Shown: positions 1 to 7,768 of the stretch, piece by piece
How positions within the stretch are numbered: the stretch's first letter is position 1
Layout: each line of letters begins with the position of its first letter
Assembly: GCA_028877195.1 (NCBI GenBank)
Contig: JAPPIL010000212.1
Location: forward strand, 1 to 13,129
Source of the DNA: Pseudomonadota bacterium
GTDB taxonomy: Bacteria; Bdellovibrionota_B; Oligoflexia; Oligoflexales; JAPPIL01
Direction: 5' to 3'
DNA: 13,129 nt
Translations under genes and position numbers: made by a program
The notes under the pieces: model-generated
Told to the model about the DNA's origin: nothing
What the model saw: only the letters and a program-made list of their open reading frames with translations
Database searches by the model: none

Positions 1-73
1 AGCGCTCGTGAGAACGAAAAAATTTGTTCCTGATTCAAACCAGCATATGTTTGTTAACAAAAGGGGGAAGAGC

Positions 74-98
74 ACGAGAAGGGGGAACGCCTTCTCGT
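74..98 (-). terminator. Hairpin downstream of nrdJ, possible terminator
   Basis: Positions 74-82 and 90-98 form a perfect 9-bp inverted repeat (ACGAGAAGG / CCTTCTCGT) around a 7-nt loop. It lies 16 nt beyond the nrdJ stop codon on the minus strand. Read in the nrdJ direction, the hairpin is followed by a pyrimidine-rich stretch (CTCTTCCCCCTTTTG) rather than a clean T-run, so it would be a weak intrinsic terminator or an RNA 3'-end stabiliser. The position suits a transcript end. The function is inferred. Confidence 0.5.
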
Positions 99-113
99 AA
101 AGTAAACAAAAAG

Positions 114-3100
114 TTAACTGCATCCACTTGTTTCACCACAACTCAAACATTTCAAACATGCCCCATTACGCACCATCGTTAAAGAATTACATGCTGGGCA
201 AGGGTCGCCCTCATAGCCTTTCACACGCGCCAAGTCATACTCCGATGCTTGGGTATGGGCGCTTTGAACAACGCTTTTGTCTTGAACTTGCCGCACATTA
301 CCTAAATCACCGCGCCCAAGATAATTTATCGCCAAATCCCTAAACAAGAAGTCGATGATCGACGTTGAATTTTTTACATGACTATGCCCTACCACCATAC
401 CACTCGGTTCAAAACGACTGAAAGTGAACACATCAACAAACTCATCTAGCGGCACGCCATACTGAAGCCCCAAACTAACTGCGATGGCAAAACAATTCAT
501 CATTCCACCTAACAGCGTTCCCTCCTTGTTGATGTCTAAAAATATTTCACCCAAATCGCCATTTTCGTACTCACCCGTGCGTAAATAAATGCTATGCCCT
601 TCCATTCTAACCTTTTGTGTGTAGCCAGAACGTTTGCTCGGTAACTCACGCCTAACACTATACTGTAGCTTAGAGCTAACATGCATGACCTTCTCGTGCG
701 TAGAATCCGCCGCCAACATCTTACCCCAATCCATCTGCACCGCAGCAGATAACGGTTGACTCAACTTCGCACCATCACGATATAAAGCAATCGCCTTGAT
801 GCCGAGTTTCCATGCCTGCTCATATAAAACAGAGACATCGTTAACCCTTGCTTCATAAGGAAGATTAATCGTCTTGCTTATCGCCCCCGACACAAATGGC
901 TGGGCTGCGGCAAGCATCCGTAAATGCGCCTGTGGCGAAATAAAACGTTTGCCACGCTTGCCACACTTGTTTGCACAATCAAAGATCGGCAAATGCTCCG
1001 CCCGCAAATGCGGTGCACCCTCCAATGTCATCGTGCCACAAACATAGTCATTGGCCAACTCAATGTCCGTAGGTGAGAAACCAAGATAGGACAAAACACT
1101 GAAATCAGGGCTGTTCAGTTGTGCAGTTGGAATGTTCAACGTTTCACGACAAAACTCTTCGCCTAACGCCTGCTTGCTAAAAGCAAAGCTAATATCAAAC
1201 ATGTAAGGCATGTCTTTGTTGATTGCGATTAACTTCGCATCAGTAAACCCCTTGTCCTTCAAAGTCGCAAAGTTAATGCGTGGTGCTTCTGCTAACGTGC
1301 CACTGCCGACACAAAAGGTGAGTATCTCCCGCACTTGCTGCGGACGGTAGCCAAGCTGTTCCAAAGCAGGAGGCACGGATTGATTGATAATCTTAAAGTA
1401 ACCGCCACCAGCCAATTTTTTAAACTTAACGAGTGCAAAGTCAGGTTCAATCCCAGTTGTATCACAGTCCATCAATAGACCAATCGTGCCTGTAGGAGCG
1501 ATTACAGTGGTTTGTGCGTTGCGATACCCATGCCTATCGCCAGCAGATAAGGCTTCATCCCACGCACTGCGAGCCGCTTGCAGCAAGTCAGCAGGACAAC
1601 AGTCGGAACTGATACGCATCGGTGCATGTGTTAAGCCGTTGAACTCCACGTCGTCATAGGCAGCGGCGCGGTGATTGGCAATAACTCGTAGCATCCCCTC
1701 ACGGTTAGCGCTGAAACGCGGGAAAACACCCAAGTGTTTAGCGAGTTCAGCACTGGTTGCATAGGCAGTGGCAGTCATCAGTGCAGTGATGCCACCCGAT
1801 ACGGCAAGCGCTTTTTTGCTGTCGTAAGCGACACCCATCGTCATCAACAGTGCGCCGATGTTCGCATACCCAAGACCGAGCGTGCGGTATTCCCAGCTTC
1901 GCTGTGCTATCTGGGGACTAGGGAATTGCGCCATCTGCATGGAGATATCCAGTACAACTGTCCAAATCCTACAAGCATGACGAAAGGCAGCGATGTCAAA
2001 CATGCGCTGTTCACGATCATAGAATTTAATCAAATTAACCGAAGCAAGATTACAGGCTGTGTCGTCCAAAAACATGTATTCTGAACAAGGATTGGAGGCA
2101 CGAATACGACCATCATGCAAGCAAGTGTGCCATTCATTGATTGTCGTATCATATTGAATGCCAGGGTCAGCACATGACCACGCCGCATAGCAGATGTTAT
2201 CCCAAAGCTCTTTAGCACCAACAGTTCGCAATGCTTTACCATTAGCACGAGCAATCAACTCCCAGTCAGTATTACAACGCAAGGCCTGCATGAATTCAGC
2301 AGTGATACGCACGGAGTTGTTGGAGTTTTGTCCCGAAACAGTCTGGTAAGCCTCCGAATTCCAGTCAAAACTATAGCGAGGGAAATCAAACTCCTTCACC
2401 CCCTGTTGAGCGAGATGTATCGCCCTAGCGATATAATTATCAGACACATGATTGCGTTTAGCTTCTAGGCATGCCTGCGCAAGTTCCTTATCCTGCAGCA
2501 AGTCAGTCTCTGAATCTTCTAGGGCAGCACATGCCAAACTAAAGATACGCTTGAGATGAGTATTGATGATGGTTGAACCACCGACAAGGGCGGCAACTTT
2601 TTGTTCTTCGTGGAGTTTCCAATTTACAAATTCTAAAATATCTGGATGGTCAACGTCTAGGCAGACCATCTTGGCCGCACGACGCGTTGTGCCGCCGCTT
2701 TTTATTGCCCCAGCAGCGCGATCCCCGACGCGCAGAAATGACATCAGCCCTGATGATACACCACCACCAGATAAAGGCTCACCCGCACCGCGTAAACTGC
2801 TGAAGTTCGTGCCAGTGCCGCTGCCATACTTGAAGAGACGGGCTTCCTTTTGCCACAAGTCCATGATGCCGTTATCGTTGACCAAATTGTCGTCAACCGA
2901 CTGGATAAAACAAGCATGCGGTTGTGGGCGCTCATAGGCTGATGCTGATTTTTTTAACTCATTAGTCTCTGGGCAAACGTAGTAATGTCCTTGCCCCTTG
3001 CCTTTGAGGCCATAGGCGTAGTTTAAGCCTGTGTTGAACCACTGCGGACTGTTGGGGGCAGCATACTGGTGTGCGAGCATAAAGCACACCTCGTCATAAA

Positions 3101-3419
3101 AGGCTGCGGCGCTATCTTGGTCAGTGAAATAGCCGCTCTTTAGACCCCAGTGTTGCCAGCAACCAGCCAAACGATGAAACACTTGCCGCGCATCATGTTC
3201 ACGCTCGGCTTTTGGGATACCTCGTTGGCGGATATACTTCTGCGCCAAAATATCCGATGCCACCTGATTCCAAGCAGCAGGCACAACCACCTCAACCGAT
3301 GCACTAGCCTCGCTACCATCAAGGTTTTTTAGTTCTGATACACGCTTTTCAAACTTTATCCCCTCGTAGGGGTTGCCACCGTCAGACGTAAAACGGCGGC
3401 ATATCTCAAGCCCCTGCAT
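114..3419 (-). CDS. nrdJ: Vitamin B12-dependent (class II) ribonucleoside-diphosphate reductase
   Basis: This enzyme reduces ribonucleotides to deoxyribonucleotides in the cytoplasm, using adenosylcobalamin to make the thiyl radical, so it needs no oxygen and no separate radical subunit. With the start chosen here it has about 1101 residues, usual for the long NrdJ type. Seen directly: NSPQWFNTG, the first redox cysteine in ACFI (about C170), NPCSE with the radical cysteine (about C445) and E447, and the second redox cysteine 11 residues later (C456), the spacing known in class II enzymes. APTGTIG, GIEPDF, a GTMTLEGAPHL block and a HLPIFDCANKCGKRG block follow. The C-terminus carries a CPAC...CLKC zinc-ribbon-like tail. 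Upstream in-frame ATGs exist at 3482 and 3425. The ATG at 3419 is preferred because AAAAGAGG ends 6 nt before it, whereas that site directly abuts the ATG at 3425. It is divergent from the phosphopantetheinyl transferase gene. Confidence 0.96.
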   Translation of the reverse strand: MQGLEICRRFTSDGGNPYEGIKFEKRVSELKNLDGSEASASVEVVVPAAWNQVASDILAQKYIRQRGIPKAEREHDARQVFHRLAGCWQHWGLKSGYFTDQDSAAAFYDEVCFMLAHQYAAPNSPQWFNTGLNYAYGLKGKGQGHYYVCPETNELKKSASAYERPQPHACFIQSVDDNLVNDNGIMDLWQKEARLFKYGSGTGTNFSSLRGAGEPLSGGGVSSGLMSFLRVGDRAAGAIKSGGTTRRAAKMVCLDVDHPDILEFVNWKLHEEQKVAALVGGSTIINTHLKRIFSLACAALEDSETDLLQDKELAQACLEAKRNHVSDNYIARAIHLAQQGVKEFDFPRYSFDWNSEAYQTVSGQNSNNSVRITAEFMQALRCNTDWELIARANGKALRTVGAKELWDNICYAAWSCADPGIQYDTTINEWHTCLHDGRIRASNPCSEYMFLDDTACNLASVNLIKFYDREQRMFDIAAFRHACRIWTVVLDISMQMAQFPSPQIAQRSWEYRTLGLGYANIGALLMTMGVAYDSKKALAVSGGITALMTATAYATSAELAKHLGVFPRFSANREGMLRVIANHRAAAYDDVEFNGLTHAPMRISSDCCPADLLQAARSAWDEALSAGDRHGYRNAQTTVIAPTGTIGLLMDCDTTGIEPDFALVKFKKLAGGGYFKIINQSVPPALEQLGYRPQQVREILTFCVGSGTLAEAPRINFATLKDKGFTDAKLIAINKDMPYMFDISFAFSKQALGEEFCRETLNIPTAQLNSPDFSVLSYLGFSPTDIELANDYVCGTMTLEGAPHLRAEHLPIFDCANKCGKRGKRFISPQAHLRMLAAAQPFVSGAISKTINLPYEARVNDVSVLYEQAWKLGIKAIALYRDGAKLSQPLSAAVQMDWGKMLAADSTHEKVMHVSSKLQYSVRRELPSKRSGYTQKVRMEGHSIYLRTGEYENGDLGEIFLDINKEGTLLGGMMNCFAIAVSLGLQYGVPLDEFVDVFTFSRFEPSGMVVGHSHVKNSTSIIDFLFRDLAINYLGRGDLGNVRQVQDKSVVQSAHTQASEYDLARVKGYEGDPCPACNSLTMVRNGACLKCLSCGETSGCS

Positions 3420-3499
3420 TGCCATCCTCTTTTGAATTATTGTGTATTTCCAATAACATAGAGGGGAAAATTGAGCAAGCAATTACGGCTAATGCTTGG

Positions 3500-3630
3500 C
3501 ACAGGCGATGTTTTTTGTTTGCGGAGAGACGTTTGGCTTCGCCAGACTCTGCGCTCATTCGGAAAGACCAAGCAAGCTTGTTGGGCTATGCCCAATGAGT
3601 TGTCCATTTTTTCAGAGGGCAACGCCTGTG
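3500..3630. repeat. Nested inverted repeats in the nrdJ/PPTase spacer (possible structured RNA or MITE-like element)
   Basis: An outer 8-bp repeat, CACAGGCG (3500-3507) and CGCCTGTG (3623-3630), encloses two inner hairpins. The first is 3521-3554, with GCGGAGAG facing CTCTGCGC (one mismatch) and an inner TTTGGC-TTC-GCCAGA stem. The second is 3581-3595, TTGGGC-TAT-GCCCAA, with an alternative longer pairing of CTCATTCGG (about 3554-3562) with CCCAATGAG (3591-3599). Small in-frame ORFs cross the stretch on both strands but have no ribosome site and no recognisable product. I do not recognise 6S RNA, SRP RNA, RNase P or a cobalamin riboswitch here. The layout suits a folded RNA or a small palindromic mobile repeat; which one cannot be decided from one copy. 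Confidence 0.45.
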
Positions 3631-3681
3631 GGTTGGTTTTTCTGCTTGCCTAACTGCCACCCACATCAGTATCTTTTCACG

Positions 3682-4392
3682 ATGCCAAGTGTTGATTGGT
3701 TACAACCCTTTCGTAGCATTGACCGTGCTACTGTTATGCAGGTTGACTTAAGTCCCCACACTGAACATGAGCAATCGGCGTTGACGTGGCTCAACGCTGC
3801 AGAAATGTCGAGATGGCAAGGTTATCTGCATTTGGGTGCACAGCGTGGGTTTAGTCTGTGTCGTGCGGCTTTGCGCTCCATTCTTTGTGAGTATCTTGCC
3901 TGCCAGAATGAGGATTTGACATTCGCAGCGGGATTGCATGGTAAGCCGTATGTCAAGGTGGGTGGTGTAGAGGCAACGGTTAATTTTAGTGTCTGTCATA
4001 GTGGCGAATATGGATTACTTGCTTTTTCTGCTGCGGGAAAACTAGGCATTGATGTTGAAACCTATGCGATGCGGCGCAACATCAACCAGTTGTCTAAATC
4101 TCCAAAGATTTTTGCCGCACATGAGCGTGAAGCATTGGCGCAGGTAGATGGGGATAACAAGGTGCGACTGTTCACCCGTCTTTGGACAAGCAAAGAAGCC
4201 ATTGCTAAAGCTGTCGGCATTGGGGTTGGCATCGGGTTGGCATCGCTTGCAGTTCCACCTGCATTGTTGTGTGGTGCGACAAGTAGTTTTATCTATCAGT
4301 CAGCGGTAACCTGCGAATCTGCGATAAAATTGCGTGTTGATAACATCGGTAACGCTGATTTCGCCGCTGCCATCGCCCAAGAAATAACCTAG
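3682..4392 (+). CDS. 4'-phosphopantetheinyl transferase superfamily protein (Sfp/Gsp type)
   Basis: The protein would transfer the 4'-phosphopantetheine arm of coenzyme A to a serine of acyl or peptidyl carrier proteins. With this start it has 236 residues, normal for the Sfp-type pseudodimer. Visible motifs: NFSVCHSGEYG at about residue 100, GIDVE with the metal-binding D124 and E126, and the second-half signature LWTSKEAIAKAVGIGVG with W168, K171 and E172. The reading frame stays open upstream to a TTG at 3496, but that part translates the inverted-repeat spacer and carries no family sequence, so ATG 3682 is preferred. No Shine-Dalgarno site is evident before it. The gene stands alone, with no carrier protein, fatty-acid, NRPS or PKS gene in the window, so the substrate is unknown. 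It converges on mraY. Confidence 0.85.
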   Translation: MPSVDWLQPFRSIDRATVMQVDLSPHTEHEQSALTWLNAAEMSRWQGYLHLGAQRGFSLCRAALRSILCEYLACQNEDLTFAAGLHGKPYVKVGGVEATVNFSVCHSGEYGLLAFSAAGKLGIDVETYAMRRNINQLSKSPKIFAAHEREALAQVDGDNKVRLFTRLWTSKEAIAKAVGIGVGIGLASLAVPPALLCGATSSFIYQSAVTCESAIKLRVDNIGNADFAAAIAQEIT

Positions 4393-4408
4393 AGATATGC
4401 GGCTGCTT

Positions 4409-4446
4409 GTCATCACGGCAATGCCTTTTGGCACATCTATGATGAC
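4409..4446. terminator. Stem-loop between convergent genes
   Basis: GTCATCA (4409-4415) pairs with TGATGAC (4440-4446). Inside this, TGCC-TTTT-GGCA (4422-4433) makes a second short stem. It occupies most of the 62-bp gap between the phosphopantetheinyl transferase stop and the mraY stop, so it could end both transcripts. There is no T-run on either side, so intrinsic termination is only a possibility. Confidence 0.35.
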
Positions 4447-4454
4447 CATAATGG

Positions 4455-5531
4455 TTAGCGTAACTTTAGGCTTAAGAGTGAGATAAGCGCAAAGATGATT
4501 GAGACAATCCAAAAACGCACGATAATTTTAGGTTCAGCCCAGCCGCGCAACTCAAAATGATGGTGAAGCGGAGCCATGCGCAAGACCCGATGCCCAGTGA
4601 GTTTGAAGGACAGGACTTGAGCTATCACCGAGAAGGTTTCGGCAACAAACAAACCACCGATGATAACGAACAGCAATTCATGCTTGGTCAACACTGCCAG
4701 TGTTCCTAGCGCACCGCCCAACGACAATGAGCCTATATCCCCCATAAACACTTGCGCTGGATAGGCATTATACCAAAGGAATGCTAGGCCTGCGCCGATG
4801 ATTGCTGCTGCAAAAATTGCCAATTCACCCGTTCCTCGCAAAAAGTGATAATGAAGATAATCAGCGACGATATAGTTGCCTGTTACATAGGCCAACACCC
4901 CTAAACATAAGGCTGAGGTCATAATCGGCCCGATCGCCAGCCCATCCAAACCATCGGTTAGGTTTACCGCATGGCTTGTGCCAACGATTACCAGCATGCC
5001 AAACAAAATGTAAAAAGCCCCAATGTCCACCACAAAGTCTTTGAAAAATGGCAGCATTACCACGGCGCTCTCCTGCGTGTAGAAATAGTGATGCGCACAG
5101 ACTGCTGCTGCGACTGCAAATTGTATCAGTAACTTGTGTTTGCCACGCAATCCTGCGGTGTTTTTTTTGGTAACCTTCAAACGGTCGTCAACATAACCAA
5201 CAAACGCAAAGCTAGCTGTAATAATAAACGTATACCAAAAATACATGTTGGTAAGATCAATCCACATTAAGGTGGGAATCAGCATCGCCAATAGCACTAA
5301 TCCACCACCCATCGTCGGAGTGCCAGCTTTCACCGCATGCGACTTGGGGCCGAGGTCTCGCACCTGCTGTCCGATTTGGCGACGCTTTAGTTTGTTGATG
5401 AACCAAGGTGAAAGCACAAACGCAATAAACAGCGATGACAGTAGCGTAACGATGATGCGGAAAGTTATGTAACGAGTAACGTTGAGGAACGATAAGCTGT
5501 CGCTAAAGTGTTGGAACAGATGGTAGAGCAC
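4455..5531 (-). CDS. mraY: Phospho-N-acetylmuramoyl-pentapeptide-transferase
   Basis: This integral membrane enzyme joins UDP-MurNAc-pentapeptide to undecaprenyl phosphate, making lipid I, the first membrane step of peptidoglycan synthesis. At 358 residues it matches the usual length, and its hydrophobic pattern fits about ten membrane helices. Seen directly: GTPTMGG at about 70-76, the catalytic YVDDRLK with D115 and D116, NLTDGLDGLA with D193 and D196, FMGDIGSLSLGG with D265, and the MAPLHHHFELRGW block with the histidine triplet 323-325. It starts with GTG; GAGAGG lies only 3 nt upstream, but the N-terminus aligns naturally with the family (FNV/TYxTFR region). The start lies inside the 3' end of the preceding small gene, pointing to coupled translation. 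It is unusual in lacking murF, murD or ftsW beside it. Confidence 0.97.
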   Translation of the reverse strand: MLYHLFQHFSDSLSFLNVTRYITFRIIVTLLSSLFIAFVLSPWFINKLKRRQIGQQVRDLGPKSHAVKAGTPTMGGGLVLLAMLIPTLMWIDLTNMYFWYTFIITASFAFVGYVDDRLKVTKKNTAGLRGKHKLLIQFAVAAAVCAHHYFYTQESAVVMLPFFKDFVVDIGAFYILFGMLVIVGTSHAVNLTDGLDGLAIGPIMTSALCLGVLAYVTGNYIVADYLHYHFLRGTGELAIFAAAIIGAGLAFLWYNAYPAQVFMGDIGSLSLGGALGTLAVLTKHELLFVIIGGLFVAETFSVIAQVLSFKLTGHRVLRMAPLHHHFELRGWAEPKIIVRFWIVSIIFALISLLSLKLR

Positions 5532-5712
5532 TCGCCTCTCGCGTCAATGGCTTATCACCTGATTGACGATAACCCAAACGCAATCCTGTCTGCAACTCTA
5601 ACCATAGACGATGACGACGCAACCTCTGTAAACGCAGGCGGGCTACTTCTAATTCCGCATGCATGCGCTCGCTATCTTTTTGCACCACCAAGTCTTGATA
5701 TTTGTTTAACAT
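5503..5712 (-). CDS. Small basic helical protein of unknown function upstream of mraY
   Basis: I do not recognise this 69-residue protein. The middle (about residues 12-50) is rich in Leu, Arg, Glu and Gln with heptad-like spacing, which suggests one long amphipathic helix or a short coiled coil. The C-terminal 20 residues are Pro/Ser/Thr-containing and probably unstructured. There is no clear membrane span, so it is not an obvious FtsL. Support for its being real: ATG at 5712 is preceded by GAAAGG with 4-nt spacing, it lies 67 nt after the upstream gene on the same strand, and its stop (TAG) overlaps the mraY start by 29 nt, an arrangement typical of coupled genes. An opposing ORF of similar length on the plus strand lacks this context. 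It could still be a leader-like ORF that only sets mraY translation. Confidence 0.5.
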   Translation of the reverse strand: MLNKYQDLVVQKDSERMHAELEVARLRLQRLRRHRLWLELQTGLRLGYRQSGDKPLTREASALPSVPTL

Positions 5713-5779
5713 GAAGCCTTTCTTGTGTTTTTAGCAATGGATATGCGTAAAAATTATTAAACACGATCCCGATGTTTAT

Positions 5780-6226
5780 TCATTGGTAGTTGGCGAAGAA
5801 TTTTTCTCTCCCCACCTTTGCAATCCGCACGGCCAAAACTTTTCCTAATGCCGTCTGCTCCCAGTTGGGGTTAGCTAATAGCGACCGCATAAGAAGTTTT
5901 TCTTGTGCGATATTACAGGCACTAAACACTTGCTTGGCTTCTGCAAAAGATAATGACGATAACGCCATCCCCAAGTCAAGTTCCACCTCACCAGTGATAG
6001 GGCTGACACGTGGCACATGCGGGCGCACCACCCGACGGCGCAATTCTTTCCTACGACTAATGTGTGTTGCCACCTGTGCTATGGAACGCTGGTCAAAATG
6101 AAACCGTCGCACCCGCTTATCACGCAACAGCGGCAAACCCTTGTGTTCCTTGTCGCCAGCACTGCTTCCTGTGCTCCAAGCGCTTTCAAAGTTTACCTGT
6201 GAGTTTGCCTGTTGAAGAGAGGTCAT
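5780..6226 (-). CDS. Hypothetical protein, 148 residues, first gene of the mraY unit
   Basis: No family is recognised. The N-terminal third (about residues 1-30) is polar and probably disordered. Residues 30-75 are strongly basic, with many Arg and Lys including a KELRRRVVRPHVPR stretch, which could bind nucleic acid or acidic lipid. The C-terminal half (about 80-148) is more regular, with helix-like segments ending in KFFANYQ. There is no signal peptide or membrane segment. The start is supported by CAGGA placed 6 nt before ATG 6226. It is divergent from the PIN-PhoH gene and is followed at 67 nt by the small gene overlapping mraY, so these three are probably co-transcribed. A role tied to cell-wall synthesis would be guilt by association only. 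Confidence 0.7.
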   Translation of the reverse strand: MTSLQQANSQVNFESAWSTGSSAGDKEHKGLPLLRDKRVRRFHFDQRSIAQVATHISRRKELRRRVVRPHVPRVSPITGEVELDLGMALSSLSFAEAKQVFSACNIAQEKLLMRSLLANPNWEQTALGKVLAVRIAKVGREKFFANYQ

Positions 6227-6406
6227 GGTAATTCCTGTATCTATATCTCTAATCTAGCAGGACACACACTCAATGTAGAGAGGTTGAAATTGCCGATATG
6301 CGGTTGTTTTTATGTGGAGAGAGGGGAGTGGATTTTGTTGCCTAAGTAACGCCTCTCTCCGCTTTACTCTATTCACTTTGGCAAGTAGAATGACACTGGA
6401 GGGTGT
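6227..6406. promoter_or_regulatory. Divergent spacer with a 9-bp inverted repeat
   Basis: This 180-bp spacer must hold the promoters for the mraY unit (leftward) and the phoH-prkA run (rightward). GGAGAGAGG (6316-6324) and CCTCTCTCC (6352-6360) are a perfect 9-bp inverted repeat with a 27-nt loop, 46 nt before the PIN-PhoH start. It could fold in the phoH leader RNA or act as an operator. I searched by eye for -35/-10 pairs and found only poor matches (for example TTGCCG at 6290 with a weak -10), so no promoter is called. Confidence 0.4.
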
Positions 6407-7765
6407 GTGAAGAAATTATTCGTTCTTGATACCAACGTTCTTCTCAACGATCCCCACAGTATCTTTAAATTCGCAGACAACGATGTCATCATTTCTATCG
6501 CAGTCATAGAACAGATAGACCACTTTAAGCGTGAACAGAGTGAATTGGCACGCAGTGCGCGGCTTGTTTCGCATCTGCTTGATGACATCAGCAAGCGTGG
6601 TGTTCTTTCCAAAGGGATTGTTCTTGCTCCTGACCAGGACAAGTCTGGGACACTGTATATCAACATCGGTCGTCAGATAGAGCGATTACCCCAACAGTTG
6701 TCGCGCAGCGTTGACAATCATGTTTTGGCATTAGCATTAGCATTACAGCAGGAACAGAGTGCGAACAAAGTAATCTTGGTCAGCAAGGACTCTAACCTGC
6801 GAGTGAAGGCGAATGCTTTTGGGGTGGAAGCGCAGGACTTTGCCGCTGATCGTGTTGCGAGCAAATTTAGCGGTGAAAGCCGTATTGCGGTGAGCACGGA
6901 ACAGATAAATGTTTTCTACGACAAGCATCGTCTGGAGCTTGCTGATACCGACCTATGTCCGAATGAATTTGTCGTTTTAGAGGATGATCAGCAACAGCAA
7001 GTCGGTGCTGGTGTCTACAAGCAGGGGCAAGTGCATCTAATTGACCAGAGTCAGTCGGGGGTGTGGGGGGTATTTCCTCGCAACCTGGGGCAAGCCTTTG
7101 CACTTGAGGTGTTGATGGACGATGCTGTTAAGCTAGTTACTTTAAGTGGTGGAGCAGGCACAGGCAAGACGATGCTGGCGATTGCTGCGGGCTTGGCAAA
7201 AACCACTGATGCCTGTATTTATCAGAAATTGCTGGTGGCACGCCCGATCTTTCCACTTGGTAAAGATTTAGGGTTTTTACCTGGCGATTTAGATGAAAAA
7301 CTCAACCCTTGGATGCAACCTATCTTTGATAACTTGGAATTTTTGCTGGGCGACCGCAACAGCGACCGCGGCAACGACAGGAGTAACGAGCGGGGTGGGG
7401 TTAGAAGACAAAATCGTCGTGCTAGCAGTGGGGGATACCATGAATTGATCGAGCAGGGCATGCTTGCGGTTGAACCGATAACCTACATTCGTGGACGTTC
7501 AATTCCCAAGCAGTATTTCGTCGTTGATGAAGCCCAGAATTTATCTGCGCACGAGATCAAAACTATCATCACTCGTGCTGGTGAGGGGACAAAGATCGTG
7601 TTGACAGGTGATTCACAACAGATAGACAATCCTTATCTTGATGACGAGAACAATGGGTTGACACGAGTGATTGAATGTTTCAAGCATAGTGTGATTGCGG
7701 CTCACGTTACACTGACCAAAGGAGAACGTAGTGAGCTTGCTTCGCTTGCTGCGCAGCTCCTCTAA
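6407..7765 (+). CDS. PIN domain-PhoH family ATPase (PhoH2/YlaK type)
   Basis: The protein joins an N-terminal PIN ribonuclease domain to a C-terminal PhoH ATPase. Characterised PhoH2 proteins of this architecture act as RNA helicases/ribonucleases, so RNA processing or decay is the likely role. The PIN acidic residues are visible: D8 in LDTNVLL, E35, D103 and D128. The PhoH half shows a Walker A GGAGTGKT (248-255), Walker B VVDEAQN (372-378), the ITRAGEGTKIVLTGD sensor region and the C-terminal TKGERSELA block. At 452 residues the length is normal. A GTG start is well placed 4 nt after TGGAGG. Residues about 316-343 are an extra polar loop rich in Asn, Asp, Arg, Ser and Gly that interrupts a conserved stretch. 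It is probably the first gene of the run ending at prkA; the next start is 3 nt past its stop. Confidence 0.93.
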   Translation: MKKLFVLDTNVLLNDPHSIFKFADNDVIISIAVIEQIDHFKREQSELARSARLVSHLLDDISKRGVLSKGIVLAPDQDKSGTLYINIGRQIERLPQQLSRSVDNHVLALALALQQEQSANKVILVSKDSNLRVKANAFGVEAQDFAADRVASKFSGESRIAVSTEQINVFYDKHRLELADTDLCPNEFVVLEDDQQQQVGAGVYKQGQVHLIDQSQSGVWGVFPRNLGQAFALEVLMDDAVKLVTLSGGAGTGKTMLAIAAGLAKTTDACIYQKLLVARPIFPLGKDLGFLPGDLDEKLNPWMQPIFDNLEFLLGDRNSDRGNDRSNERGGVRRQNRRASSGGYHELIEQGMLAVEPITYIRGRSIPKQYFVVDEAQNLSAHEIKTIITRAGEGTKIVLTGDSQQIDNPYLDDENNGLTRVIECFKHSVIAAHVTLTKGERSELASLAAQLL

Positions 7766-7768
7766 TCT

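Noticed and set aside
2..100. Open frame entering from the left edge and stopping at 98-100 (32 basic, polar residues), possibly the C-terminus of a plus-strand gene
   Set aside because: Too short to recognise, and its last third overlaps the nrdJ hairpin. Needs upstream sequence before it can be called.
3438..3445. ACACAATA on the minus strand upstream of nrdJ, matching the left half of the NrdR box
   Set aside because: The right half does not match and no second box at the expected helical spacing was found.
3437..3622. Minus-strand 61-codon ORF, and the plus-strand extension of the PPTase frame from 3496
   Set aside because: Both run through the inverted repeats, lack ribosome sites and show no family sequence. 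Best seen as chance ORFs in structured DNA.
3420..3681. Cobalamin riboswitch or 6S RNA upstream of nrdJ
   Set aside because: No recognisable B12 box or core of the cobalamin riboswitch on either strand, and the closing stem does not match 6S RNA.
5508..5714. Plus-strand 68-codon ORF opposite the small gene upstream of mraY
   Set aside because: Antisense to a better-supported ORF, with no ribosome site and no gene context.
86..6354. AACGCCT shared by three intergenic inverted repeats (86-92, 3621-3627, 6348-6354), suggesting a repeat family
   Set aside because: The 7-mer also occurs inside nrdJ (near 1166) and flanking sequence is not shared, so it is within chance.
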